DNA from: Ophiodon elongatus
Lineage: Eukaryota; Chordata; Actinopteri; Perciformes; Hexagrammidae
Assembly: GCA_016806645.1 (NCBI GenBank)
Contig: JACSYO010000526.1
Coordinates: forward strand, 200,001 to 264,000
Direction of reading: 5' to 3'
DNA: 64,000 nt
The notes below the pieces were generated by a model, which was not told the DNA's origin, searched no databases, and saw only the letters and a program-made list of their open reading frames with translations. Below are positions 36,690-51,647 of this stretch, piece after piece (position 1 is the stretch's first letter; every line of letters begins with the position of its first letter). A program made the position numbers and the translations under genes.

Positions 36690-36968
36690 TAGAGTTAACT
36701 TTATTATCCCTGAGGGAACATTTTTCGACAGTGCCACAGTCTGTGGCTTTTCATAGAAACCTCACATAAACAATATGAAAACATCTTAAAACATAGAGAC
36801 ATTTGACAACGCTGGAGCTTAAAAAAGAACCTGTAAGAATTAAAGTGCTTGTGTATTTATTGCGTTTATGTGTACAAATTGTAAAGCCCTCTGAGGCAAA
36901 TTTGTAATTTGTGATTTTGGCCTATACAAAATAAATTAAATTGAATTGAATTGAATTGAATTGAATTA
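36690..36968 (+). repeat. Retroelement-type 3' remnants with (GAATT)n tail
   Basis: AACTTTATTATCCCTGAGGG (about 36698-36717) resembles the very common teleost 'actttattgatcccnnaggg' tail. Separately, 36884-36968 reads 'gtaaagccctctgaggcaaa', then 'tttggcctatacaaaataaa' and (TTGAA)n. I recall that as the 3' end of another abundant fish repeat. These may be two different elements lying next to each other. No coding sequence remains. Confidence 0.6.
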
Positions 36969-38373
36969 AATAGCATATTCCTCCATTGCACTAAGATTTG
37001 GCATTAGCAACTTTAGGCCCAGCTAAGCCGGGCCGACACTTCTGCCAAACACTAATTCTACTACCTCTTGGCTTTAAGAAAATTTAATTCTAATTTGTTC
37101 GAACATCATTTTCTGAGAAAGTGACAGCTCTAGTAAGAACTGAGCCAACTCCATCGGCTGATGAAGATGGGACACAGTTGAGTTGAGTAAGTGGACCCTG
37201 AGTCAAGATCTTTTTGTCAACCGCTGATTTCTAGGTCAAGAATGTTCAGCTTTAGCATAAAGTAGCTAGCTACTATTTTGAAAAAGTTTTATGCATTTTT
37301 TCCTGTGGCAGCTTTGTAAAGTGGCAAACCCTCGGTCGTTACAAATCAACAACCAGAAACAACATTGACGACGTCCAATGCCATCTTCTATTCTCTACAA
37401 CTGTAAATACGTGACAAGCAATAGTAGCATATTACTAAAAAATATCCTCGTTATTCAGGCTTTTACAACAGAGTCCAATTGTCCTTATTTCAGATGTACT
37501 TTTCCCATGTTTTGTCAAGCGGCAGCTGGCTACTCGCGTCAGCCAACGCTACAGTGAACTTGTTGCTGCTTTTATTTGTGGTTGAACATAAGAAAGTAGA
37601 GATAATAGCCAATTAGTGTAGAAGTAATAATAATGGCATTCATACGGCACTTTTCAAGCACAGTCCTTTTCAGATAAAAAAAATGTACAGAATAAAAATG
37701 GATTTCACAACTTCAGAACATGAGAGCACATATATCAAATGAAATGGAGCAATGATCTGGCCACACACAGAACTATTCCTCTGCAACAGCTTAGTCATCT
37801 TCCACTGTTTACACCATCACGATCCCACAAAGTCTCCACAGCTGTTTTGACATAGAAAATAGCTGTACTATGATATCATACTTTTTCATTCTTTTTGGGC
37901 TGACATTGAACTGAGCCACCTCTCGCACATACCCGTTTAGTAATTGCTTGCTGAGTATTATTCAGAAGATTTCTATCAGTATCTCTCATAAGTCAAAGTC
38001 AACTGTTTTAAAATAAAGCAGGAACTCACAGAGAACTATGACCTGCCCAATCCCTTTTGACTGAAACGTTTAGGGCTCATATCCAGCTCTTGTTCCGTGT
38101 AGGTCACATCATTCTGCCCCCTGTGTCACCTATTCCCTGCTTTTCAATATCATATAATTCAAAGTAATATTTAACGTTGCCAATATTAAATTAATATTCC
38201 GTCTCTCTCCTTTGCTCTTTTGCATATACTCTCTCTTCACGCCTCACCTCAGTCCCCTCCACAGGCTTCATTCAAATCCCACACCCTCCTCCCTTACCCT
38301 CCTCCCCCTCCCCCTTCTCTCCCACTGTCTTCTCCATCTCTGCCGCCCTCTCCAGCTGAAGTGCCGGCTCGAC
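36969..38373. other. Non-coding AT-rich DNA
   Basis: No exon recognised. 38240-38345 becomes pyrimidine-rich. Confidence 0.5.
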
Positions 38374-38415
38374 TAATTAAAAGCCTTAATCAGGATTCAT
38401 AATTAGGTCTAATCA
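38374..38415. promoter_or_regulatory. Cluster of homeodomain-type core sites
   Basis: Within 42 bases there are TAATTA (38374-38379), TTAATCA (about 38387-38393), TAATTA (38400-38405) and TAATCA (38410-38415). The spacing is regular (about 10-13 bases, near one helical turn). It is adjacent to sequence that looks unique. This would suit a homeodomain-bound enhancer, but no conservation or expression evidence is available from one sequence. Confidence 0.3.
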
Positions 38416-38579
38416 GTGCCTTGTACATCATTCCCTTGCATTCTTCCTTCGCTGGTGGTGAAGGCCGAGATGCTCATGAAATAATTTAGGCAACTTAATG
38501 CTTCCAAATGCGGAGCTGGGAGCAGGGCTTCAGTGAAAAGGGAAGAGAGGACCATGATTAGGACCAGGCGGCTGATTGC

Positions 38580-38636
38580 TTCCCCTTCCTCCCTCCCTCC
38601 CTCCCTCCCTCCCTTCCTCCCTCCTTTCCTCCCTCC
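38580..38636. repeat. (CTCC)n-like pyrimidine repeat
   Basis: Imperfect CCCT/CCTT units over about 57 bases. The minus-strand frame across it is Gly/Arg-rich filler. Confidence 0.9.
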
Positions 38637-38724
38637 AACCCCACTCTGGTTCTTTACTTCACACATTCAGATTTGTTCCCTCTCTTTCTTTCCTTTACTG
38701 TCTTTCTTTCTTTTTCTCATATAT

Positions 38725-38732
38725 GTGTGTGG

Positions 38733-38779
<47 letters not shown>
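38725..38779. repeat. (GT)n microsatellite
   Basis: A GT tract of about 55 bases with a GGTT interruption near its start. Confidence 0.96.
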
Positions 38780-38783
<4 letters not shown>

Positions 38784-39889
38784 CGCGATGGCCTCGTGAC
38801 AAGACAGTGGGGTAATAAAGCAGACAGCCACCCCAGATTACAGCTCCCTCCTCTAACTCCACTGCATCCACCTGCTTCATTACAGCTGAGGCCACAGCGC
38901 ACTAAACCCTGCAACAGCCTCGCCGCTCTTTACTGCCTTCTGTCCACCTGAGCTCTCATCTGTTAGGATTAACGCCCGACACAATACAGCGCGGGGACAG
39001 AAAAATAATTACACTGTTCATTATGCACAAGGCCTTCCGCGCAGCTAACACTACAGCCTCCTGGTTTATTACCATGTCTCTGTGCTGCTCTCATCGCTTC
39101 TACAAAGTCTGAATATGATCCCACTGCAAAGGAGCTGCTCCTTTTGAATTTCACTGGTGTGTGTCATTGTAGCTCATAGAGTCCTGGCCGCGCGGAACAT
39201 TTCTCTTTTGCCTCTGTGTCAGCCTCCTGCTGCCTGAATAAGAAATTGTGAAGGAAAGAAATTCAAATCGCCTTCAAAAAGAAAAACGGCAAACGGTAGG
39301 AGTCGGCGAAAAAAAAAGAAAAAGGCTGCATTGAATGGATTTCAGTATGGCGCCTATTCTGCCCCCTTTTGTCTGTGCTGTCAGAACCCGGCCGTTTGAA
39401 AATATATATAGCAGGTGCCCAGGTACGCACTCATGCTGTGGCGCACACGTGTAATCGCAATTATGATGACAATGATTTTCCAGCGAGCCATACAGAAATG
39501 TGTCGAAATTCTGACATGCATTGTTCTGCGCGAGCTATTAGGCTTATAATGGACTGGTTACCGTGACGACCGTAAATCAAGCCGGGGTAGTGCAACAGGA
39601 TGAGGGTTATTGAGGATAAAGAAAAACTAGAATTGGTGTTATTTTCTAAAGAGGTCGCTGAATCATCAGAGATGTCCTGCTAGGTAGTCTCTGGGTGTAC
39701 AAGTACTGTACAGAAAGAAAAGCACCGCCAGTCAGAAACACATTGGATTACAGTTCAGCTTACTTTAACATAATTATGAGCCTGGAATTTTGGAACACCT
39801 AACAAGAGTCTTCAAGTCAGAGGAAGTTAGTTGACCTTCAGCCATCTCTGCTGGTACAGCCTAAAGAAGGTCTACCGACATCACCTGTA
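38780..39889. other. Nothing recognised
   Basis: Unique sequence of mixed composition; open frames below 70 residues and without motifs. Confidence 0.45.
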
Positions 39890-40072
39890 TGGGAAACACT
39901 GCATGGGGGAAACAGCCAGGACCCTGAACAGCATCAACCCCGAGCATCGTCTTCAGCCGTCAGTTGGGACACCCACCAGTTCAAAACTGGTCCCGTCATG
40001 ACTGGGACGGAGTCAAAGTCATCGCAAGATCGAAGAGCGATCAAAGACACCGAGACCATCTTTGAACCCGTA
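39890..40072 (+). mobile_element. Decayed retroelement fragment (C-terminal part, GIY-YIG-like context)
   Basis: Conceptual translation gives MGETARTLN from about 39903. In other frames further on come a 'SAVGTHQF'-like stretch and HDWDGVKVIARSKSDQRHR (from about 39998). These three pieces, in this order, resemble the C-terminal region of fish retroelements of the Penelope type and similar ('Y.GET.R.L...', 'S.(V/I)..H', 'W....V(K/L)..R...'). Frameshifts separate the pieces, so it is not functional. This was recognised by eye only. Confidence 0.45.
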
Positions 40073-40075
40073 TGT

Positions 40076-40090
40076 CCCCCCCCCCCCCCC
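40076..40090. repeat. Poly-C run
   Basis: A C homopolymer of about 15 bases; on the minus strand a G run. Confidence 0.95.
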
Positions 40091-41484
40091 TATTCCTCTC
40101 CATACAGCCACGTTCATCGTGAGAGCCCATGAAAGGATAGGTTCTTGCTTTCATCATTCCTCCGTCCATACAAACCATTGCAAGATACATTGCTAATGCA
40201 CTTCTAAGTCCTCGCTCTTTGCCGGAATACATTCAGAAGGTTAACTGAAGCTAAAACAAGACTTAGGCAGGTCTGAGTTGTCTTTTTATCTTTTTTTTAT
40301 CTCATTTAAATGCAGGACTTTAACTTATGATGGAGTATCTCTGCATCGTGTTAGTACTTTTTTTTGGAGGATCTGAATATCGCTCTACCACTTTCCACTG
40401 GATGTACTAATGAAATAAAAAAACACAGTGCTTCTGAAATGAAAACTGGATGGAGTACAATGCAAAGCCAATTCATGCAAAAGAAATGAATCAGACCCAA
40501 TGAGATAGTCCTTGTGGATACTGTTGTAGCTTGGTTGAACAATGTCACCCAAAAACAAAAAAAGTTGTCTCTTCTAAATGACTGCATTCATGCAAAAATC
40601 TAAAAGCTGCTGCGACTCAAATTCTTAATCATGACGGTACAGTTATCAAATTATGTGTACAGTACCTTGGTATAAATGCTGTAATCACTTGCGAGACAAT
40701 GGGGGAGTTGATTGCTGGATGAGTATTTTTAGCACGTGTCCACATTTCCCATGATTGCTGTAACTTTTTGGTGCAAAGACAATGTATTATGGAGCGGAGA
40801 GGCCAGTAAAGGCAGCCATTCTACTCCGCTGTGGATTTTTTGGATTTATGGTAATTGGTTTTATGTCTCGAAATGAATGTGACACTGAATTATTGATGTC
40901 TAAATGTTCCACGTGGCACCAGTAATCTTAGCAATATTGGTCTCATCAGTCCCGAAAAGAAAAGAACGTATAGTTTAGACCTATAGTATACTTCCTGCCT
41001 ATGAGGTCTGTGGAAATCCCCCCACCTTTAAAATCCTGTATGTGAGACTTTTATTGCTCTTTGCAGCAGGAGGGAGAGACATTAACTGAATGTGCACGTT
41101 GGCATCTCAATACAATGCAATCCAACAGTTGAAAAATTAAAATGTGCTCTTAATAAATGCATGAGAGCTGCACCTGTGGCCACTTTGGAATTCCGGTGAA
41201 GTAATAATTACAAGCCTCTCTGTGTGCATCTTTTGACTTCACACTGGGTATGGCTGAAACTAATATAAATTTGATGAATGCAAACAGAATTGATGCATGG
41301 CCGAGTTTTCCCCCCAACACTCTTCAACGAAATGCCATTAAAGTCATTTATTTTTTAAAGAGTTGCTGTGTTTATAGTGCTTTAGAGAAAGTAAAGAGCC
41401 AAAGTGGAACTATAAACCAAAGGTTTCAACTAGCTAGCTACGGTGCAATTGAATGGCCAAAAGTGTTTGTTTGTCTGCATGTGG

Positions 41485-41485
<1 letters not shown>
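40091..41485. other. Non-coding unique DNA
   Basis: No exon recognised; AT-rich, open frames small and featureless. Confidence 0.5.

Positions 41486-41540
<55 letters not shown>
41486..41540. repeat. (GT)n microsatellite
   Basis: An uninterrupted GT tract of about 55 bases. Confidence 0.97.
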
Positions 41541-41541
<1 letters not shown>

Positions 41542-41655
41542 GGATGTGGATGAGTCTCCAAAAAGATATTTCTTTAAGTTTGAATCCCTCTTAAGATTTG
41601 AAAGAGCATTAGTCATGTGTCTCAATGCAAGGTGGTCTCACGACCTCTTGATGTG

Positions 41656-41656
<1 letters not shown>

Positions 41657-41691
<35 letters not shown>

Positions 41692-41703
41692 CTCTCTCTC
41701 TCT
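41657..41703. repeat. Compound (AC)n(TC)n microsatellite
   Basis: About 31 bases of AC pass directly into about 16 bases of TC. It lies only 117 bases after the previous GT tract and is opposite in sense to it. Confidence 0.96.
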
Positions 41704-42315
41704 GCAGCTGTCTGAGCAGTCATTTCCAGGGATATTAGAGGCCCTGTAACACGGTGGGCCATTAACAGCAGAATAATATCACAAGTTGACCCTTGCCATT
41801 CATAGCAGCTTATATCTCCTTGCTGATAGATGCAGGCTCTGCATATAGCACTCGGTGCTGGAAATGAACTGACATGGAGGGAGAAGAGGGCAAAATCCCT
41901 CCATCTTAAGCCCCGCCGGAGCGAATAGCAGAGCGGCTTAGGAGAGGTGGGGTGTGTGCGAGGGTGAGGGGGGGGAGAGAAGAGAGAGAGAGAGACAGAG
42001 AAGCTTTGATAAAAGATGAGAAGAGAGAGGGAGAGATGATGGGATAATGAGAACGTAGAGAGCAGATTTCTTTCTGTCTTTTACGAGGTTGCTATTTACA
42101 CCCCCTTTTCCATCTCAACCCTGCTGTCGCCCCCCAAACCCGGCGTGACGCCGTTGCCTTCGACCAGATGACATCACCTGTTGATTTGGTAGCATGTGAT
42201 GTATTACCTCTCACTGTTTTTTCTTTTTTTTGTTATCTATTGTACGCTTTTTTCTTTTTTGCATTCCACCTATGCCCACCACTCACCTCGTCTTTCATTC
42301 CTGTACCATTACTCA

Positions 42316-42318
<3 letters not shown>
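41704..42318. other. Nothing recognised
   Basis: A purine-rich strip at 41925-42060 and otherwise unique sequence without exon signals. Confidence 0.45.

Positions 42319-42368
<50 letters not shown>
42319..42368. repeat. (CT)n microsatellite
   Basis: A perfect CT tract of about 50 bases. Confidence 0.98.
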
Positions 42369-42371
<3 letters not shown>

Positions 42372-44334
42372 TTTTCCTGTTGCTTACCAGAATTCCCCTA
42401 TTTTTATCTTGTGTGTGTGTTCCTGTGATTCCCCCGCCTCTATAGCGCGCCTCCCACCTTTCCAAGGCAGAGTGATTAATAAAGCAGTGACGCGGTACAT
42501 TTGCATCTCTCAGGTACTCTAATCCCCCAATGTGCCCCGTGCTATGACCTTTGACCCTTTCTCCTTCGCCCTCACTTCCCTTTTTTCCCACACTATTTCG
42601 GTTTCCTCCCTCCGTCTCTGTGCCCTTAAGCGGCGGTGTAAGCAGTTTCCCATGAGGCCGAGTGGCGGCCTGATCGACAGACTACCTTACCTCATCTCTT
42701 CTGCCTCTCCCTGCCACTGTGAGTTTTCCACCCATTTCCCCTCCATCCATCCACCTCCCAACACCCGCGGATGACTCAGTGCCCACCTGCCCCTCAGCCA
42801 TCATCTATCAGTCAATCTGAATCACACAATAGATCTCTGTGTGTGCTCCATGGGACACAGGCGTACAGTAACCGCTGTGAAGGACTAAAATGACAGCTTC
42901 AGCCCTCAGGGATAGGCTGAACTTCTGTGTGTGTGTGTGTGTGTGCACATGTACATGTAAATGTAGTTATCTCTTATAAATATGTATGGTAATGCACGGG
43001 GAGAGGCTGTGAATAAAACATGCAGACAGGTGATGGTAGCTCTACTATACTCTTTATGGATGTTAATCTCTGAGGCTACGATTGTGAGGACTTCACAATA
43101 TCCTGTTCAAATGTCACCACATTCTGCGGTTAATGCTAAAGTGAATGTGTGCTGTGTAACTATTCTTTATGTTAGGAATTACATTACAATAACAATGACT
43201 TTTGAATATATGAATATTATTTTTGCATAGGAGGAGGGGGAGAGAGGGGTCGGGGGGCTGTAAAAGTTCCACAATATATATTATACCATCAACCATAAAA
43301 AGTTTTGCAATAAACTATAATTAAAGGGCAGCCATACGTGCTCTTATTTTTTTGCTCAAACTTTCAAACTTTGCTGAGGACATTCATATGCTACTTTTAA
43401 TTCAGGATATATCACTCATTTTGATAGACTTGTGCTTCTTGGTTGCAGCATGTAAACATCATAACCTGCTTATAATGACCCAGATAAGCTTTTCTCCCGG
43501 TTATGAAAAACCTGATTAACATATCTGGGATACATCAGTATTACATTGAAGGGTGTGGTAAATATGCACAGACTGTTTTCTGGTAACAGTTGGAAGTTTT
43601 TACTTTATTTACAGATGTGTCCATCATAAATGAAGAGAAAAAGGTTTGTCCCAAATAAGACCTGGCTATACCAATAATAATGTGAAATTGTGACAATTTT
43701 TCAGAATAAGTGTGGACAATGAAAACAGAATAGACAAAAGCAATTCAGCCATTTAACAATTGACAATTGGATGATAAAAATGTAATAAACTAGAATGAAA
43801 ACCTAGAATAACATTAATGGTAATAAAATAACATGAAATAATAACTAGATTAATAAAATAGAATAAATGTAAGTGAATAAAATAATATAAAGAAATGTTT
43901 ATAAACCATTCAACTCTTCCAGAGCTCTCAGCTCTCAGCGGCTCGGGGAAAAGTAGAGCACAAAACTGCCTCACCAAAGGTTTTAGTCCTGCATTTTATT
44001 CCCCGAAGAAACTTAATGCCCCAGAGATAATGTTCACCAATCACGCATGTACATTGCCTGCTACTGCGACGGGTAACTGGCTGTTTGCCCACTTATCGTC
44101 TCCACTGGAGCCGGGTCAAGTGTTTGCTCACCGGCACTTCAACAGTTCTGAGTGCTTCTGAAGAGAAACAGGATCTTTGCGTTGTCAGCCGTGTTAGCGT
44201 CATGGTTCAAGGGGCGGCGATGTCGGACGGTCTGTTGTTCCCGAGCATTCAGGACAGACATTCATGTTCCCCAGAGGATACATGCAGTGACTTTTCCTCC
44301 AGTGCCACAAGAAGGTAAAAGTTTCCACTGTTTT
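42369..44334. other. Non-coding; AT-rich around 43.3-43.9 kb
   Basis: A short GT tract lies at 42927-42945. 43660-43890 is extremely AT-rich, with AATAAAAT-type words. No exon recognised. Confidence 0.5.
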
Positions 44335-44665
44335 ATATATAATATCTCCACATCGATCAGATGGATGGGCACCACATTTTGCACAGACATTTATGGTTCA
44401 TAGATAAACAAAATGGCCGTGGTGAGCTCTTGACCTTTCCTGTAGCGACAACATTTTGGTGATAACTGTGTTTTTAAGTGAAATGTCTCAACATTTATTT
44501 ATTTGGTGATCCCCACACCTTCCATCTAATGTTTTCATCTAGTCAGCATTTCAGTATGTCCACTTCTTTGATTAATGACCAAATACCTGCAAAGCTAATG
44601 ACATTTCCATCCCATAATGACATGCTAACACAGCAAACTAAGATAGTGACCATGGTAAACATTGC
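44335..44665 (-). repeat. Teleost dispersed repeat, family A copy 3 (inverted)
   Basis: It reads as the reverse complement of the copies at 24655 and 32825. 'ttgcacagacatttatggtt', 'aatgaccaaatacctgcaaa', 'gctaatgacatttccatc' and 'gacatgctaacacagcaaac' correspond to inverted family words in the reverse order. No open frame. Confidence 0.65.
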
Positions 44666-48256
<3,591 letters not shown>

Positions 48257-48258
48257 TA

Positions 48259-48308
<50 letters not shown>
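48257..48308. repeat. Compound (AT)n(GT)n microsatellite
   Basis: About 14 bases of AT are followed by about 38 bases of GT. Confidence 0.97.
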
Positions 48309-48311
<3 letters not shown>

Positions 48312-50005
48312 GCCCCAGAGGTAGAAGGAGTATAGAGGGAACCACCTAAACCTCAGGCACAGTGACATGGAGGGATGGATGGATGAAAAAGGAAAGGAAG
48401 GGAAAGGGGGAAATTATGGAATGAAGAGGGGTCTCGGGAAGTGAAATAACTCATTCTGGAAAAGAGCGGAGGGGAAAGAGAGGGGTGGAATCAAAAATAA
48501 AGGCGAGAATATGTGTGAAACAGTGGATGTGTGTTGAAGAGAAAGAGAAAAGAAAATGAGCACAAGATTCTGGCGTGTGGCAGGTGGATATAGCCCAAGG
48601 CAAGTCAGTGACCATAACAGCATTCATTGATTCTCTTACCTGGCCCTTTGGCCACGAGCGTTTAACCTCGACAACGGCAAAGAACAACGGCCGCATTAAA
48701 GGGATAACATGTGAGGTGAAACACTACGTTTACTGCCTAAGACAACGACATCTGCAGCTGGAAAACCGAATCAGGGCTTGAGGCCGGGACAAGGTGTGGA
48801 GGGGTGAGGGGGCGAACGGGGTCAGGGGGTGCAGGGGAGGGGTAAAAGGTAAGATGTTGGGGTGCATTGTGGTTAATGTGCATCCCTTTATAAATCCCTG
48901 GAAGCGCAATCTGGGGGGCCTCTCAGGTTCCTCAGCCATTCCCTTGGGGGACTCGTTTAACTGCTGCGCAAGCGAATCACCTGAGGGGATGGGGGGGGGG
49001 ACTCCTGTGGGGAGGGCTAAAAGACCTCTGACGTCAGACACGTCGACATCATCGCAGCACTAACATGCACACACAGAGCCCCGTCGGCCTCGGCGTTGCT
49101 AACGAATAGTGTGTGTGTGTGTGTGTGTGTGCGTGTGAGTTCCTTTTAAGTGTGATGCGATTTCACGTTCGCCGTAGGCACGGTTTGACATACGCCGTTC
49201 CTCTCCTCAGTGTAGATGTCCAATAATTAGCCTAAATGATTCGCGCCTTATTTCCAAGGACGTCTGATAACAAAGTGTCTGCGAGGGAAACGCGCGTGTG
49301 TGTGTGTGTTTGTGTGTGCGCGTGTTTGTGTGTCTGCAAAAGAGACGGAGAGCGAGAGTGGCAGTGAGCAGAGTGCTCAGTGTGTGTTTGTGAGTTCTGC
49401 TGTGAATGCGTTCCAGATAGTGCAGCTGATGGTTATCTTTCGGAGAGAGCTCTATTGATTTGGCTGGGGTAAATAATTGGTTGGGTCTACAAGCTGTCAT
49501 GTTCGGCCTGATTGCTGAGCATTGGTGGTCTCGAGCAGTTATCTTCCTCCATATCCCTCTCTGATCCTTCTCCAGCCTCCTTAGTCTATCTCCACTTTTA
49601 TTGATTAAGACCCTATGTGACCATTCTCCATCCTTCAATTTGGGCAATAATCCCTGTCCCGAAGTCGTGTGTTACAAGTTATCTGCCCTGCACTCCTTGT
49701 CCTGCTCCGGGGGGAGTGCAGGTACATTTTTAGGAAGGCGAAAAAGGCAGGGGAAACGAGGAGAATAAAGAATGAGGACATTTGGAGAGGGGTCAGACGC
49801 ATCACAGGCCTGCACGGTCTGCCCTACTTTTTCCTTGACAGTAGAGACTACATTAGTACAGCCACTGCAAAGTGAGGCGGTGCGGGTGTTAGGGCGCACC
49901 GGGAGTAGGTGCCTAGGTGGGGGTCACCCGCAAGATTAATTTCATTAACTAAAAATAAATAAATAAAAAATTAAAGAATCTAAAAGGTGAGCTATTTTAA
50001 ACACT
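48309..50005. other. Non-coding; purine-rich start, short GT tract
   Basis: 48370-48560 is purine-rich. A GT tract lies at 49110-49131, and GT-rich patches at 49296-49330. An open frame at 49669-49875 (68 residues, with ICPALLVLL then KAKKAGETRR) has no motif that I can name. Confidence 0.45.
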
Positions 50006-50254
50006 ATGTTGTTAATGTCCATTCCAAAAATATCAGACAGGTTCAACACTAAATCAAAGCTAAAACAAAAAGAAGTCCAAAGTCCTCAGGTGGACTTGCC
50101 TGGACCAGACCTCCGCCTGCTGTCTCTGCGGTCCATGTCCTCTCCGCGGGGAGGGCTGGGTGTCAAGTTCGAGAGGCCCCGGCCCACAAGCTGCAGCCTC
50201 TCACTGGGGTCACTGAGCCGAGGCGATGAGAAGACCATTAGCGACCCCGCTTGA
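50006..50254 (+). CDS. Unidentified open frame, possible terminal exon
   Basis: I do not recognise this product. The frame ends with a stop at 50252-50254 and its last ~55 codons (from about 50089) are GC-rich. In that stretch I count roughly three quarters of third positions as G or C, which is the bias of real fish coding exons, and unlike the AT-rich flanks. The peptide there includes DLPGPDLRLLSLRSMSSPRG and SLGSLSRGDEKTISDPA, Ser/Arg-rich and without membrane segments. A CAG acceptor precedes it at 50088, but the pyrimidine tract in front is poor. The upstream codons are Lys-rich and AT-rich, so the ATG at 50006 is not convincing. It could instead be a CpG-rich piece of the serpin's upstream region. 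It lies about 0.7 kb before the heat-shock element. Confidence 0.2.
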   Translation: MLLMSIPKISDRFNTKSKLKQKEVQSPQVDLPGPDLRLLSLRSMSSPRGGLGVKFERPRPTSCSLSLGSLSRGDEKTISDPA

Positions 50255-50915
50255 GTGGCTTTGGGAACTACAACCACCAACTGTGCCAGGAACAAGAGGG
50301 TTTATTATCCAGGCGAAGCCGCAAAAGCCCGCTTCTGAACGTATGGAGAAACGCCTCATTTACTTCAACTGGTGGGTTTTTGTTCGCTTTAAAAACTATA
50401 CCAGGCCCAGCATAACATGGACGTTAACCCCTGCCAAACTCAGAGGGAACAGCTGTAATATATCACCGTAGCTACTTTGCCATATTTAATTATGGTTTTG
50501 TACAGCATAAAGTATTATGCCTGCATAACCCAGTAGGATACTGATACAAATGACTTTAGGGCGACATAAGAGTAGATTTTTCTTCCAGTGGTTGGCTTCT
50601 ATAATGGATTCTACATTCATACATACTTGTTTTTATGCGCTTTTAGCCCTGATAGGTATTATAACTGCAGTAAAAAGGGAGGTCACACAGCTTTATTAAC
50701 CACGCGCAGCGAAATTCTGCAGTGAAAACGGAACGAGACTTTAATGGCGCTTTTTTTCTCTCACAGTATGACACTTTAAAACCGTACAACTCCCATCTCA
50801 CTGCGGTTACAGGGGTATTTTTAGGCGATAATTTGTTTCACGTCAACTTTTAGTTAGCCTTTAATGTCGCTGTTTGTCTCAACCAGCGCACAGTAGCTGC
50901 TTCCACGGGACGTCT

Positions 50916-50930
50916 GGAAGTTTCTGGAAG
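50916..50930 (+). promoter_or_regulatory. Heat-shock element (three perfect nGAAn units)
   Basis: GGAAG-TTTCT-GGAAG forms three contiguous pentamers in alternating orientation (nGAAn nTTCn nGAAn), the canonical binding site of an HSF trimer. It lies 718-732 bases upstream of the serpin start codon and some 75-90 bases upstream of the likely first exon. SERPINH1/HSP47 is known to be heat-induced through a proximal HSE in mammals. G-rich sequence at 50956-50972 (GAGGGGGGACGGGGGACG) could bind Sp1-type factors, and a weak TATA-like TAAATTT lies at 50975-50981. The element is directly visible; its role is inferred. Confidence 0.8.
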
Positions 50931-51004
50931 AGACTTTTCCCGGGGTAGAAGCAAAGAGGGGGGACGGGGGACGGTAAATTTCCACGTCTGAACCCCGAGC
51001 ACCA

Positions 51005-51068
51005 CTTCCTGTGGACGTAGCTAAAAGCACAGCGGCGGAGGAGAGGGACACACTTGAATTAATTAAAG
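51005..51068 (+). other. serpinh1: Probable 5' non-coding exon of serpinh1
   Basis: The translated region starts only 7 bases after a strong splice acceptor (51640), so an upstream leader exon must exist. The best candidate ends at 51068 with the donor AAAG|GTAAAT, about 140 bases after the heat-shock element, giving a 572-bp leader intron (51069-51640). The 5' end at about 51005 is a guess from the TATA-like TAAATTT some 30 bases upstream. Mammalian SERPINH1 also has a non-coding first exon. cDNA would be needed to fix the start. Confidence 0.5.
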
Positions 51069-51640
51069 GTAAATTTGAAACTATGTATCCTTTTTTTCTT
51101 TTTCTTTTTTGCCGGGATACAGAGTAGCTCGGTCGAACACAGACAGCAGATGTTTCCCGTCACTCCTCTCGTCAGTCAGACGAGGAGTTTTTTTTTTTTT
51201 TTTTGTAGGGCAAGATGGAGAACCTACGTTCACTTAAAAAACTTCTTTTGAAACTTTATCAGAGTTAACTGTCACACAGTGGTTTCCCCGCAGCGGGTGA
51301 GACCATAACCATGTTGCCAAGCGGGGAGGAATTTACAAAATCCAGTTTACTACCGTGGCGCCGTGGGAGCAGGGCTGCTGTTTGCACACGGAGTTGTGGT
51401 TTCACAGCGGAGGGGAGAGGAGAGGGAACCCTGGGCTGCGTTCACTTTGCTGCATCTCAAATATGAACAGTGCAGTAACAGCATGAGCTACTACGCTGTT
51501 GAAAATCAGTCAGGGTATGGAATGAATAGAGCTATATTTGTGTTATGAATGAGAGGAATGCGTGCCTCATTCTTCTCATTGTCAGACACACAGTTTATTT
51601 GACTGACACCCCCCCCCTCCCTGTGCTTTCCCTCCCCCAG
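51069..51640 (+). other. serpinh1: Leader intron of serpinh1 (inferred)
   Basis: It starts GTAAAT and ends in a long pyrimidine tract (51610-51638) followed by CAG at 51638-51640. It contains a T run at about 51189-51205 and no exon-like sequence. Confidence 0.5.
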
Positions 51641-51647
51641 ATCTGCC

